DNA of 64,000 nt. It comes from Tetrahymena elliotti 4EA (Eukaryota; Ciliophora; Oligohymenophorea; Hymenostomatida; Tetrahymenidae). A program made the translations under genes and the position numbers. Below the pieces are notes generated by a model. It was not told where the DNA came from and searched no databases. It was given only the letters and a program-made list of their open reading frames with translations. Each line of letters opens with the position of its first letter. Within the stretch, counting starts at the first letter, position 1. Location of the stretch: NCBI GenBank assembly GCA_000231825.2, contig JH720299.1, positions 338,549 to 402,548 of the forward strand. Direction: 5' to 3'. This document shows, piece after piece, positions 12,369 to 24,485 of this stretch.

Positions 12369-15300
12369 AAATAAGTAGCGATAAATTTTTTTTATGAATT
12401 CTTATAATGCCTAACTAAAGAGATTTTTTTTTAATTATTATTATTAAGAAGCTAATAAGCAGATAAAATTTTAAGATCATTTAAATATATGTTTATATAT
12501 AGGCTGATTATAAAGTTTCAAATGTTTCTTTTTAAATTACAAAAACTATTTTCAATCCTTGATTTTGTATTTTTATAAATTTTTAATAAACTTAGAAACG
12601 TTTAAAGGAAATTCAATCTATAATTATACTAATAAACTGTGGAGATAAACTTAAACAGATTAGCAATTTTTAAAGATATTTTAAAAGATTATGAGTGTAT
12701 TTATTGAAATAGAAAACCCATCTAGTAAAAATTACTTTGAGACAATTTTTAAAGGTAAAGTCTATATAAGCAGTTGTAGCCTTACTGAATATTTAGCATC
12801 CTTGTATACTTGAACAAACAATTATTGTATAATAGGGTGCAATATTTTTCCTATAGAAATTTTCATAAAAAATCAATGTAATATTTGAAGGGGGGTAATA
12901 TTTTTTCTAATTTAAAATAGAAAAATTAGTTATTAAACATTTATTATTTTTTCCATAATAGTTATTTTAAATTAATTAAAAAAATAATACCAACAAATAA
13001 AAAGATAGACAAATAAATATGTTTTAATATTCGAATAAAATTTTTATTTGTTTTTTTAATTCAATTTAAAGATGTAATTACTAAAGATTTAACATAAAAT
13101 AATTTTATAAATTAAATAAATGTATGATAATATTCGTTAAATTATTTAAAAGCAACGAATGCTTCTCATTTCATTATTATTCTAGGTGAAATGATTATAT
13201 AACTAATCTTTAGGCTTTCATAGTATTTATTTTTGTTCTTTATGCAGCCACTTTACCAACATAATTGTTATTTTTAAAGAATTAAAATAAATATTAAATA
13301 AAGAAATATTTAATGAATGAGAAAAATAATAAAATTTGAATTAAATCTGAAAATAACAAATAAAAATGTATGAAAGAAGAGATATTGAGCCAAACAAACG
13401 ATATCAAGTAAACCAACCACAATTAATCAGTTGCTAAAACTTTAAAGTCTTTATTTATCCTATCAATCCCTTAAAAATCCATAATTAATATTGAAACACT
13501 ATTTTTACCTTATGTCAAAGTCAAAGTTTAGATATTAAGGCACTATGCTAAGCCGGATCCTAATGTTTATGTGTCCAGTTCACCAATTAAATTGTACCTT
13601 TTATAGAATTAAAAATAAATATTGATTGAATAAAAAAATATTTAAAAGAATGAGAAAAATATATAAGAATAACACTATTTTTACCTTAGGTCAAGAGCCA
13701 AATTTTATAATTTAACACTATGCTAAGCCAAATGCTAAAGCTTATGCACCCACTTAACCAATATTACTGTTACTTTTAAAGAATTATAAAAATAAATATT
13801 GATTTAATAGAGGAATATTTAAATGAATAAGAAAAATATTAAAATTTGATTCATCTAAAACAAGAAATAAGAATTTATGAATGAGTAATAATCAAGCTGA
13901 ACAAATAATATCAAGTAAACCAACCAAAATTAGTCAGTTGCTAAAAATTTAAAGTCTTTATTTATCATCAATTCTTCAAAAATGCATAATTAATATTGAA
14001 ACACTATTTTTACAAAACAAGAATCAATGTTTAGAGATCAAAGTACTATGCTAAGCCAAATGCTAATACTTGTACATCAAATTGATCAATTTTATTGTGA
14101 CTTTTATTGAATTTAAAAATAAATATTGATTGAATAAAGAAATATTTAAGTTTGAATAAAACCAGAAAAATGAAGAGTAATCAAGCTGTTAAGGAAACCA
14201 ACATAAATTAGTCAGTTACTAAAAATTTAAAATCTTTATTAATCCTATCACTCCTTCAAAAATGCATAATTAATATTGAAACACTATTTTTACTTGAGGT
14301 CAAGAGTCAAAGTTTAGAGATTAGAGCACTATCCTAAACCAGATCCTAATCCTTATGCACCCATATCACGAATATTAGACAGATTAAAAAACTATATAAA
14401 ACATAAAATTAAGATGTATTCTGAGTGCATATCAATGCGCGATTACATGTATGTATGTATGTACATCAATTTTATTGGTACTTTTAAAGAATTATAAAAA
14501 TAAATATTGGTTGAATAAAGAAATATTTAAAAGAGTGAGAAAAATATTTAAGTTTGAATAACAACAAATAAGAATTTATGATGAGGAGCAATTGAGCTGA
14601 GCAAAAAATATCAATTAAACCAATAAAAATTATTTAGTTGTTAAAAATTTAAAGTCTTTATTTATATTATCATTCCTTCGAAAATGCATAATTAATATTG
14701 AAAAATATTTTTACCGTAGGTCTAGTGTCAAAGTTTAGAGATTAGAGTACTATGCTAAGCCAGATCCTAATGCTTATGTGCTCAGTTCACCAAAATAATT
14801 GTCCCTTTTATAGAATTAAAAATAAATATGGATTGAAGAAAGAAATATTTAAAAGAATGAGAAAACAATAAAATTAATTCAAAACAACCAATTTTGTTTA
14901 TCAATAAAAGAAGCTGTTAATTAAAATCATTTAATTAATATTGAAATATTGTTTAACCTTATAAAGAGATTTAATTAATAGAAAGAAAACTAGTAATTTT
15001 ACCTTAAATCAATATGAAGATTTTAGTAAGAAGCTAAATTAGAGTTTAGTAGCTTTTAATATAAAAATATTATAATATATCTAAAGAAATTGAAGTACTT
15101 CACTGAGATCTCTAAAATATTTTACATTTTCTAACAACATTTAATTCTTCGTTTTAATTTGCTTATTTCTCTAAATTAACTAATTAACTTTTAAAAAGGA
15201 TTTAATTAACTTTTTTAAAAAAGAGAATAATAATGTTGGATACTTTTTGTCAGTATCAATTTAAAAAAAAAATATATTTAAAAATTCACAAAACCTAATA

Positions 15301-16232
15301 GACATTACACCATCACTCCCATTATCAATCAAATAATTTTTTAAATGCTGAAAATTAAAAAAAATATTTTATCTTATAAAATAACGAGTTCAAGTAAATT
15401 GTTTAAAAAAAAATAAAAATACTAAATAATTTATTTAAAATTATAAAATTTCTTTTTTCTATTAAATAAAATATTTCACGTAATTTATATATCATATTAA
15501 AAAAATAATTTTACCAAACACAAATTAAAAAAATATCTTAAAAAATCTTACTGCTTAGTTATACATTTTTGAATAAAGAAAGATTTTATTTTATCAGCCA
15601 AAAACTGACTAATTATATATTTTTAGTAGGTTTAATTGATATTTCTTAAATTTTTATTTAGTTTTTTAGATTTAATCATGATTTTCTTGATTTAATATTT
15701 ATTTTTATTTTTTAAAAGGGAAATAGTAATTGATGAAATAGTTGCTCAAAGAGTAAGATCAAGGAAAAATATTAGAGGAATTAATATTAGATTATTGAAA
15801 TTATTATTACTTCCAAATAAAAATTGCACTTTACCTTATTTTTAAATCACAGAATGACTATCATTAATTTAATAATTGATTACAGTTATTTTTTAGAAAA
15901 ATATTAAATTAATTTAAACATAAATAAGATACTAAAATTTTTTTTTTATGACTTGCTTAATTTTGTATGTTATCTATTAAAATTAAATGTTTAGTTATTT
16001 CTGTTAATGTAAAATAACTCCATTCTTTTTTTTAATGATAAAAGAAGATATATCCAAAATTAAAATTACAAATCATTTTTGAAGAATTTCTAAATTTTCC
16101 AAAAAAATAATCATAAAGTATTTCATTCTATCTATTTGTACATTTCTTTAAAAGAAAAAACAATTAGGGTTTTTTTAATTTTTAAGAATATTAATTGGAT
16201 TATTTTTAATTAAAAACGTTGTTGAAATAAAT
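12369..16232. other. long intergenic region containing a repeat array
   Basis: About 3.9 kb without a supported gene between the zinc-ribbon gene (divergent, starts at 12368) and channel B (starts at 16233). It holds the tandem repeat array at 13230-14870, a (TATG)n tract near 14446-14463, and a tiny open frame at 15733-15798 (MKQLLKEQDQGKILEELILD...) with coding-like codons but no neighbours to join. The rest is homopolymer-rich A/T. Confidence 0.6.
13230..14870. repeat. degenerate tandem array of a dispersed noncoding repeat
   Basis: At least five copies of a composite unit plus partial copies. Recurring blocks in order: TCAAGTAAACCAACC..AATTAGTCAG; TTTAAAGTCTTTATTTATC; ATGCATAATTAATATTGAAA then CACTATTTTTAC; AGGTCAAGAGTCAAAGTTTA; ACTATGCTAAGCCAGATCCT; TTATGCACCCAGTTCACCAA; AAAGAATTAAAAATAAATAT then TGATTGAATAAAG. 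The TATGCTAAGCC block occurs near 13546, 13720, 14048, 14331 (diverged) and 14751, so spacing is irregular (about 175-420) and some copies lack segments. No reading frame is conserved between copies. The same blocks recur inverted at 36690-37330. Confidence 0.85.
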
Positions 16233-18575
16233 ATGGAAAGTAAGAACAATTCTTTAGATATCCCTTTGTTGCCAATAAAAAATAATAATCAATTCAATCT
16301 TTAATAAGGATTTGAATAAGATAAGGACTATCAATACAAAGAGTAGGATTATTAGCAATACCAATCTGATGAAAAATTCAAAAAAATTGTTGGAGATTTG
16401 CTTTGTAAAGTTGATTTTGATCAAATTCCTCCTGATTTTAAGTTGGCTGAAGACCATTAAAAAGCAACTAGGGTTGGTCCCTTATAAACTTAGTAAAAAA
16501 ATAATTAGTCTAATTAATAAACTAATAGTGAAAGGTGTGATTGCTGTGGGAGAAATGTGGAGAGAGAGGCTCTTGAACTTGATTGTTAAGTGACTGATTT
16601 TAGTTTTTTAGGATCAGGGTTTCCAATGTTCTTCTAATTCATCAAGCTGACTACATTTTACTTAATTTTTGTTTTGCTTGTAGGAGGGATTTACAATATT
16701 TATAATAATGAAGATGGAAATTAGTGTTAAAGTGATAATGCATTGGAAGGTTGTTTTAAGAATTGGGTTAATGTTTATACTTTAGGAAATAGATCTAAAG
16801 ATTCCGAAACTATTTTAATGTAGCAATGGTTGAATTTATTCACATTGATTGGATTAATAGCTCTAATTTAGTTTATAATTTATAGCTAGAGATAACAAGA
16901 ATAGTTAAATGACCAAATTTGTGTTTCACCTGGAGATTATACTGTAATGGTTAACAATATTCCTGTTCATCATTTGGATAATATTTCAGCATCCTAAAAT
17001 ATCGATGTAGACAACGATTTGAAAAAGTATTTAGAAGATCCAAAGGCGATTGGAATAAAACTCAAGGTGGCGAAAATAAACTTATGTTATAATTTAACAG
17101 AATTGTATGCTTTAAAAGATGAGAAATAGAAAATTATTAAAGAAAAATAAAGTATTTTGAAAAAGTAGATTAAAGAGTAGAACTTTTATAATTTGTAAAG
17201 TGTCAGTTTTTTAGATGAGAAGATCAAATAAATTAATTTAAAAATTGAGTAATTCGAATCAAAAATGGCTGAAGGAAAAGGTGCTGAATTTATGAGCAAA
17301 TATTTTGTTGGTATTGCTTTGGTTTCTTTTGAGACAGAAAGTTAAAAAGAAGAATTGTTGTCGTTGGCAGAGTAAAAATAATTTACATATAAAAATAATC
17401 AATTGGAGATTTCTTAAGCACCTGAGCCTACAGAAATATTTTGGGAAAATTTAAATATTTCTATGTTAAATAGAGTTGTGAGAATAACTGTTGCTATTCT
17501 TTTTGGATTCGCTTTTCTTTCTTGTGGGTCTATTTTCATTTATTATTTATGTGAAAAACAAATTAACTATGTTAATAGTTTAGTTGACTAAACAAGTTTT
17601 TATGAGAAGGCTGTGATATAAATTATTTCTTTAGCAATATCTTGTCTTATCTCAATCATTAACCAAGTACTTGTTATGATTGTTGGACTTGTTGTTGACT
17701 TCAAAAGATTGCATACAAGAACTTATTACAATTTAGCATTTGCTTATTTTGTTTGCATTGCTCAGTTTGCTAATAGTATTTTAGTCCCTCTTTTAGTGAA
17801 GGTAATGATTAATGAAACGACTTATTATTCAATGTTTTACAACAGGTCAGGAGTTTTAATGAATCAAAACAGCATATTTCTTTTGAACACATTCTTGCCT
17901 TTAGGAATGTTCTTTGTAAGCTACCCAAATTTGATTAAAGACTTCATCAGAAAGAGAGTTTTGAAAAATTAAGATAAATGTGTTCTCACACAAAAAGAGC
18001 TGTTAGAAATATTTGAAGAGCCCCCATTTTTGATAGAATTTTAATACTCTTAAACTATGAGAACACTTTTTATGACTCTTGCCTACTGTACAATTATGCC
18101 TTTCTCTTTAATCTATGCAATTTTAGCTTTGATTATTTAATACTACACTGCTAAGTATGATCTTATAAAGAGAACTTTTGTACCTTTTAATATGGGATCT
18201 TCACTGAGTTACAACATGATATAGATGCTTAAAATGTCTATTTTAATTTATTCATTTTGTTCATATTTCTTCACCGAAATGACTGTTGATTCTAGTGAAT
18301 ATAACCTACCTGCTCTAATCGGAATAGTTATTAGCATAATTCATTTCTTTATCCCAATTAAAAAGCTTAATATTAAATACTTTCATATCTAAAAATCAAC
18401 AACTAATATAGAAACTTATGAAAAAGCTCAAATAAACTTCATAACTGACTATGATAGAGAAAATCCAGCCACATAAAGACAAGCTACAGTTGATTTTTTA
18501 AAAATTACTGAAAAGAAATAGTAATTAGATTATTTCATGGACTAATTAATTACTCCTTAAACAAATAAATTGTGA
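16233..18575 (+). CDS. CSC1/OSCA/TMEM63-like channel protein B, 780 aa
   Basis: Paralogue of the protein at 7408, read as one frame of 781 codons (ATG 16233, TGA 18573-18575). The N-terminus (DIPLLPIKNN), the cysteine cluster (ERCDCCGRNVERE), the segment LGSGFPMFFQFIKL, the phrase NWVNVYTLGNRS, the cytosolic coiled coil, the motif APEPTEIFWENLNIS and the block of hydrophobic segments all align with copy A without large gaps. The strongest identity is in the pore-side segments (TYYSMFYNRSG, FLPL..F..SYPNLI, NMGSSLSYNM). A Gln/Tyr-rich insertion (QQGFEQDKDYQYKEQDYQQY, about residues 24-43) and a Gln/Asn stretch before the cysteines are specific to B. Likely role as for A: osmotic or mechanical cation channel. 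The two copies share strand and lie about 6.5 kb apart, separated by an inverted gene and a repeat array, suggesting an old local duplication. Confidence 0.85.
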
Positions 18576-18982
18576 AAAAAATAAAAAATCTATTAATCTT
18601 ACAAGATAATACTCAACCAATCATTTTTTATATATTGTATTTATTATTTATCTAAAAGAATTAAGATTTTTTTAATTTTATGATTACATGTATTGGTTAT
18701 TTTCTTAAACAAAATTTTTTTATTAAAAAAATGACTCTTCCTCCTAAAATAGCTAATTACTTTTATAAAATTTTTAGATTTTTTTTTGTTTTTGTTTAAA
18801 TTTAGTTATTTTTTTCTAAAATAATAATTGAATTTGTTTTTATTTGTTGAATTAAGTAATCATATAATTAGTATTAAATAAAATGGAAGAATGAAGAATA
18901 TGAAGTTGGTTATAAAATAAAAACAAATAAATTGAACATGTAAATTATTTGAATAAGAAATTAATTTAAGCATAATTTGGTA
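18576..18982. other. convergent intergenic spacer
   Basis: About 400 bases of A/T-rich sequence between the TGA of channel B and the TGA of the coiled-coil gene on the other strand. It must contain both 3' UTRs. No terminator, repeat or RNA was recognised. Confidence 0.6.
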
Positions 18983-21841
18983 TCAATCAAAATACTCAAA
19001 ATCTAAATCATTATCTTTGTTATAATTTTATTATTAATTGCCTTTTGATTAGTTTTACTGCTTTTATTACTAGCTATTTTACTAATTGTTTTAGCCAGCA
19101 TTTTTTTTCTGAGCATTTGTGTCTTGCAAAAGATCTAAATCAAAAGAATCATCATTTTTAAGATTATTATTGCTTTTATTGTTTACTTTGTCGTTTGCAA
19201 TTTAAACATTATTTGCTTGTAAATTTTATTTAGGTTCATGTTTAACATTAGATTAGCTAGTTTATGCATTGTTTTGATTTTTTTTAGCCTAGGTATCATC
19301 AAACAAATCAGCTGAATCATCAAAATCCAGATCATCATAATTAATTTTGCTTTTTTATTAGTTTTTATTTTAAAGTGATTGTTTGATTGGCTCAAGTTAA
19401 GGTAAACTCTTTTTAGAATTTTGAATTTGTTACTAATTAGTTTGATTTTATGAGGAAACAGGATTTAATTGAGCCTAGGAGTTAACTTTATTAGATTCTT
19501 ATTGATTAAGATTAATCTTTGATTTTTGTTAATTATTTTCATGTAAATCTTTAATGTTAGAGAGACTTTCTCTGTTTTTATATTAGAAAATTTCTCCTTA
19601 TTATTCAAGCTAATCAGTTTATGTAAAAGATGTTTCTTTTTTAACTGCAGGTTTTTTAATAGGCGCCAATTCATTTTTAGAAGTTTATTATTCATAAATT
19701 TATTGATCTTATTTTTATGGGCCATTTTTCTCCTTATTCTTCATTTCTTCTTCCAATTTTCTAATCTCTTCTTCAATTTTATCAAGATCTTCATCCACAT
19801 CTGCGTCATCTTCTCCTTTTTTAGTTGCTCCATTTTGCTGAGCATTTTAGTTATTAGTGCTTTTTTAAGATTTACTATCATTTTTGACAGACTACTATTC
19901 TATTTTATTGATATTATTATTTATCTCATTCAGTGATTATTGAATACTTTTTATATTTTCTGCCTTTTATTCTTTGCTGCTGTTTTTTATTTCAGCAATC
20001 TAATGATGAATGTCTTCTGTATTTAGTCTATTTAAATCATTTCCTTCTTTATTTTTATTAGGACTCTCATGATCAAATTGCATACCTGAATCCACTTTCA
20101 TTGGTTTCTTTTTCCCTACTTCTTATTATGGTGTTTATTTCTATTAAACAACAGCAGCAACTGGTTGTTATATTTCTTCAGATTTTTTGTTTGTAACTTC
20201 TACTTTCTATACCTCTAAATCATCTAAATCGCTATTTTATTTCTTAATCACCTATTGATTTTCATGTTATTATTACTATAATATTTACTATTATTAAACT
20301 TATTTTTCTACATAATTTTCCTAATTAAATTATTATTATCCTTATTCCTTTTAATTTACTTACAAATCTTATGGTTATTTTTTCTGTTATTTTAATGGAG
20401 TTAGTTATGGTTTCGATTTAATATTGTGATTTTCATCATTGTCCTCATTAACTAATTCTACATCAGAACCTTTCTTACTTTTTTACTAACTATGAACTTA
20501 TTATTATTATTGTTCTACTTTTTCTTAGTTTTTAAAGACTTCTACTTCTACAGTAGATTCCTATTCTTCTTCTTTTTTCACACTATTTTTCTTTTGTCCA
20601 AAATTAGGTTTTGATTCAGTATATTTTTTGTTACTCTAATCATTCTAATTCCTCTAGAACTCATCGAAATCATCAGTGCTTCTATTTTCGTTTTTCGCTT
20701 TTAGATTGTTATTTGAAGAAATTTTTTCAGGTTTTTTAAGATTTTTTAAAGATTTTGACTTAGAATTTTCAGCTTTAATTGGAGAACTTTAAAGATTTCT
20801 ACTTTATTGCTTTGAACTTTAAGCACTCGCAAAATTAGAATTATTTTCTCTTTCATCAAACTGGTTAATTCTAGTATCATCATTTGGGAATCTCTGCTAG
20901 AAAGCTGGTGAGACATCAATACCTAATTATCTTAACTATGCTAAATCACTATTAGCTTATCTTGTTTTCATTTCTATATCATTAATTTTATCATCTGTAT
21001 GCTAAATTAAGGTCTTAAGATCTTTCTAAATATTATCAAAACGCAAGTTCTCTCTTTCCATATTGTGCTAAATTAATTGAATATTATCTTCTAATTGTTG
21101 CACCTTCCTTTTCTATGCTCTTATCTTAGCAAATAATTACTAATCAAAAACTTTAAATTACTTTTCATTTTACAAAGCTTCTCTATAATCTTTTTCTATG
21201 ACCTAAATTTTCTTAATGTACTCATTAATTAAATCTTCTTTCTTATTAATTTATTCTCTTAACTTTGAATTTGTATTCTGCATCTTCAAAGAATCTAACT
21301 ATTTGCTCTGCTACATCTCAACAACTTTAGGCAATTAATTATTATTAACCACATTGTCTAAATACTTTCCCTCCAAAAAATTAAACTACCTATTCTACTT
21401 AATTTCTAATCTTTCTTTCTTGATAGTATCTTACAATTATTCTATTTTTTACAACAACTAATACTGCTGATTCTAACTTACATTAGTAAACTTTCCATCT
21501 AAATTCTTTAATTCTTTCTCTTACTAGATTAAAATGAAACTATTATTCTTATACTCCTAGTTTAGTACAGCTATTTACTACTCAATTATCTGCTCTTCTG
21601 ATTTTTTAACTAAAGATCCACTTGCAGATTGGCTAGTAAATTTCTAATAAATTTGATCTCTTTGCTTCTCTACTTTTTTGCTAATTTAAAAATTCAAATC
21701 TCTCAAACACTCCCTCAAATATTCATTTGCTTTAAGTAAAGATTGCTAATCTCTATTTTATGCTTCATTGCCCTCCTTAAATGCATGTTTGTACCTATCA
21801 ACTATAATTTTATTTTTTAAAAAATGTTATTTATTTTCCAT
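18983..21841 (-). CDS. Q-rich acidic coiled-coil protein, 952 aa
   Basis: Single frame on the minus strand, ATG 21841 to TGA 18985-18983, 953 codons, using about a hundred TAA/TAG Gln codons. Residues 1-330 are nearly continuous coiled coil (for example KVVEMQQSKQLDSLKMQNTN, KRKVQQLEDNIQLIQHNMER). From about 340 to the end the chain is low complexity: Ser/Lys/Asn, poly-Gln tracts, and short acidic motifs that recur near the C-terminus (YDDLDFDDSADLFDD, DDSFDLDLLQD, DNDLDFEYFD). A second charged helix (LDKIEEEIRKLEEEMKNKEK) lies at about residue 695. The repeated acidic-aromatic DLDF-type motifs look like short linear binding motifs. A structural role, for example at cilium, basal body or cortex, is a guess from the architecture. 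No enzymatic domain seen. Transcribed divergently from histone H2A. Confidence 0.8.
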
Positions 21842-23729
21842 AAACGAATTTTTTATAATGAAAGCTAATAATATTTATTTTTTGCTAATTCCTACAAAGA
21901 ATAACTAACTGAAACAAAATGAAAATGAGCCAAAGAATATATAATGTGATAAAAATAATGTAATATAGAATGAAATACCATAACTCTCTACTGAGAACAT
22001 TTGAGATTTGATGACATTCAAAGCTTTAATTTTAATAAAAAAATTTTGAAAATAATTATAATGTAACTATTTTAGATAAATGAATTAGATTTTTGTGAAA
22101 CTTAAAGTATGATTTGAAATAAACTCTACTTACACTTAGGATTTTTGCTTAAAGGAGATTAGTTTTGTGAATATTAGTTTGAAATTGGTTTCAATTAATT
22201 TCGTGACCCATCTATTTATTATTTTAATTGCTAAATTAACTTAAATCATTACAACATTTCTAAGTAGTTTAAAAAAATCATTACAATTCTGCATTTTATA
22301 ATTAGATGTTTATTCTATACTCTTCAAATTGTATTTAATAATGATTATTTTCTTTATAAATTGATGATATTCTGTCAAATTAGATCTTAATTACTAAACT
22401 ATGAGTTTTATTTTAATATTTTGAAATGAATCTGTCTTTGTTTGTTTGATTGATTGTCTAATTACAAATGTGTATTATTATTTATTAGATATTTGTAGAT
22501 CCTTTTAATTATAATTAATTTACTATAATTACTTAATAAACCTTTCTATTTCTTAATAAATTTTTATTATCAGTCTTAACTCTCTCTTTCTAATAATCAG
22601 TTCCTTTATAGTTCTCATTCATTTCATTTATATTTACTTTACGTTTAATATTTCAAGTCTTAAAAGTACTAACTAAATTCTTTTCAATTAAATGCATTAG
22701 CTAAATATTTATTATTCAAACATTTAATTACACATCTGCTAGTAAATTATTGTTTATTTTTCTTTAAATATTATTTCACTCTAACGTATAACATTCATTA
22801 TTATTTCATTTTTTTATAATTTTATTAAATTTATTTTTTAATCTTAAAAACTTAAATTTTTTTCAACAGATAAATTAAAAATTTCTAAATTATTTAGAAA
22901 TTGCATTAATTGATATTTTAATTATCTAATAAAAATAGAAATAGTCAAATTTTGTAAAATTTAGGAAAATAATTTTATTTAAAAAAAAATTAAATTAAAA
23001 TATGTAGAACAATTTTTAAAATATTGAATGAAAATAAATATTTGATTAATTTATTTAAATTCAAAATTAATCCTTAATTTTAATTTATTTTTATTTGAAT
23101 TAAAGGCTTTTTAAATTAATTGAATCCCAATTATTTTATTTATCTTTTTGTTTAATTTTAATTTTTTTTCTTTATAACTATGGGATTACATAATCCTAAA
23201 ATGAAATAAATTATTAATGAATGATTTTTTTATCTATTTATCTGATCGACAAAAATAGCAGACATTCCAAAAATTAAAATTAAATAGTGAAATTTAATGA
23301 AAGCAATATATTCAAATTTAATAGTACTTTAAGAAAAGAGTGTCTTTTAAAATTCTTATTTTCATACAAATTACGAGATGAAAAATGAATAATGGAATGA
23401 ATGTAAAATGAGTTCAGGATGGAGATAACAAATGAATGAACGAATGAAGGTAGGGGATTCTAAATATTCTGGATGATTTGGAGATAAATGAATGAATGAT
23501 AAGAATAAATGAATAGAAAAATTAAATCGATTGAAAATTAAATAAATAGTGTTGAGAGAAATCCAATCTGGGGTAGATCTGAAATCTGATTGGATAAAAG
23601 GGTAAAGATTGGATAAGAGAAGAATTTTGAAAAGGCAAATAAAAGATTCTGCAATTATATGAATAATTAATAAAACCTAAAAATTATAAAACCTAAATTT
23701 TATTAAAAGAAAACAAACAACTAAGCAAA
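21842..23729. other. divergent intergenic region upstream of histone H2A
   Basis: About 1.9 kb between the coiled-coil gene (-) and H2A (+). The left 1.3 kb is plain A/T-rich. From about 23370 the composition changes to GAATGAATG-type, purine-rich repeats and then the CCAAT-box cluster at 23563-23612. The H2A leader just before the ATG is A-rich (aacaaactaagcaaaATG). Confidence 0.6.
23563..23612. promoter_or_regulatory. cluster of three CCAAT boxes before H2A
   Basis: CCAAT on the + strand at 23563-23567 and its inverted form ATTGG at 23589-23593 and 23608-23612. The two inverted copies share context (GATTGGATAA.AG). They lie 118-167 bases before the H2A ATG. CCAAT elements are reported upstream of Tetrahymena histone genes, so these are probably the promoter elements. 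No canonical TATA box was seen close to the gene, though AATAAAAG occurs at 23639-23646. Confidence 0.65.
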
Positions 23730-24146
23730 ATGTCAACCACTGGTAAGGGAGGAAAAGCTAAAGGTAAAACCGCTTCATCCAAGCAAGTCTCTAGATCCGC
23801 TAGAGCTGGTTTACAATTCCCCGTCGGTAGAATTTCCAGATTCTTGAAGCACGGTAGATACTCTGAAAGAGTTGGTACTGGTGCTCCCGTCTACTTGGCT
23901 GCCGTCTTAGAATACTTGGCTGCTGAAGTTCTTGAATTAGCTGGTAACGCTGCTAAGGACAATAAGAAGACCAGAATCGTCCCCAGACACATTTTATTGG
24001 CTATCAGAAACGACGAAGAATTAAATAAGCTCATGGCCAACACTACTATTGCTGATGGTGGTGTCTTACCCAACATTAACCCCATGCTCTTACCCTCTAA
24101 GTCCAAGAAGACTGAATCTAGAGGTCAAGCTTCTCAAGATCTTTGA
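23730..24146 (+). CDS. HTA1: histone H2A (H2A.X type, SQ motif)
   Basis: Complete 138-residue H2A: basic N-terminal tail, then the histone fold with [16 protein letters not shown], the acidic-patch region ([19 protein letters not shown]) and [20 protein letters not shown], ending [13 protein letters not shown]. The Ser-Gln near the C-terminus (Ser135 counting Met, Ser134 of the mature chain) is the DNA-damage phosphorylation site described for T. thermophila HTA1, which separates it from the second major H2A lacking SQ. It packages DNA as the H2A-H2B dimer in the nucleosome. No intron. Codons are strongly biased (GGT, AAG, TTC, GCT; CAA rather than TAA/TAG for Gln), as expected of a highly expressed gene and unlike its neighbours. 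Stop is TGA. The ORF on the opposite strand over this gene is a shadow. Confidence 0.97.
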   Translation: MSTTGKGGKAKGKTASSKQVSRSARAGLQFPVGRISRFLKHGRYSERVGTGAPVYLAAVLEYLAAEVLELAGNAAKDNKKTRIVPRHILLAIRNDEELNKLMANTTIADGGVLPNINPMLLPSKSKKTESRGQASQDL

Positions 24147-24334
24147 GGAACCAAAAACCTTATTTCTATCTATCCTTGATTTTAATGTGGCAAGTCTGAT
24201 TAGTGCCTCCAGATGAATCTATCTATCTATCTAAATTACTAACAAAATACAAACAAATTAAATATCAATTCATAGCAAAATGAAGAGCAAAAAATTATTT
24301 ACGGTTAAATTAATAAAAACTTTGATTAGCTAAT

Positions 24335-24485
24335 GCAGACAGCAGGCAAGAGTCAAGAAAGAGAGGTCATCAACTGTAGTCATCTATACTTAGAAGGTTT
24401 CTTAAAACCTCACTATAGACTGATGAAAATTGACTGATTCTCATCTTTCTTGTTTCCTTGCTTCTGACTGTATTTACTGTCTCTG
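24335..24485. other. long imperfect hairpin, possible structured RNA or MITE
   Basis: An inverted repeat about 150 bases long, starting 188 bases after the H2A stop. Paired blocks from outside inward: AGACAG 24337-24342 with CTGTCT 24477-24482; GCAAG 24346-24350 with CTTGC 24458-24462; CAAGAAAGA 24354-24362 with TCTTTCTTG 24444-24452; TCATC and TCTATA (24380-24388) with TATAGA and GATGA (24414-24426); AGGTTT 24395-24400 with AAACCT 24405-24410 around a CTTA loop. GC content is well above the flanks. It does not match telomerase RNA, U snRNAs, SRP or RNase P RNA as I know them. It could be a structured ncRNA, an element in the H2A 3' UTR, or a MITE. Confidence 0.55.

Noticed and set aside
13230..14870. 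tRNA-derived SINE hypothesis for the repeat family
   Set aside because: An A-box-like TGGCTTAGCAT is on one strand, but the only B-box-like sequence is on the opposite strand, so no split promoter exists.
15733..15798. 21-codon ORF, MKQLLKEQDQGKILEELILD...
   Set aside because: Coding-like codons but too short, and no exon could be joined to it. Possibly a gene remnant.
17676..17972. Short ORF with membrane segments
   Set aside because: It is an internal part of channel B between TAA/TAG Gln codons, not a separate gene.
23891..24106. Minus-strand ORF over histone H2A
   Set aside because: Shadow of the H2A reading frame on the other strand.
24335..24485. Telomerase RNA or spliceosomal snRNA identity for the hairpin
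   Set aside because: It lacks the telomerase template (CAACCCCAA) and the conserved snRNA motifs.
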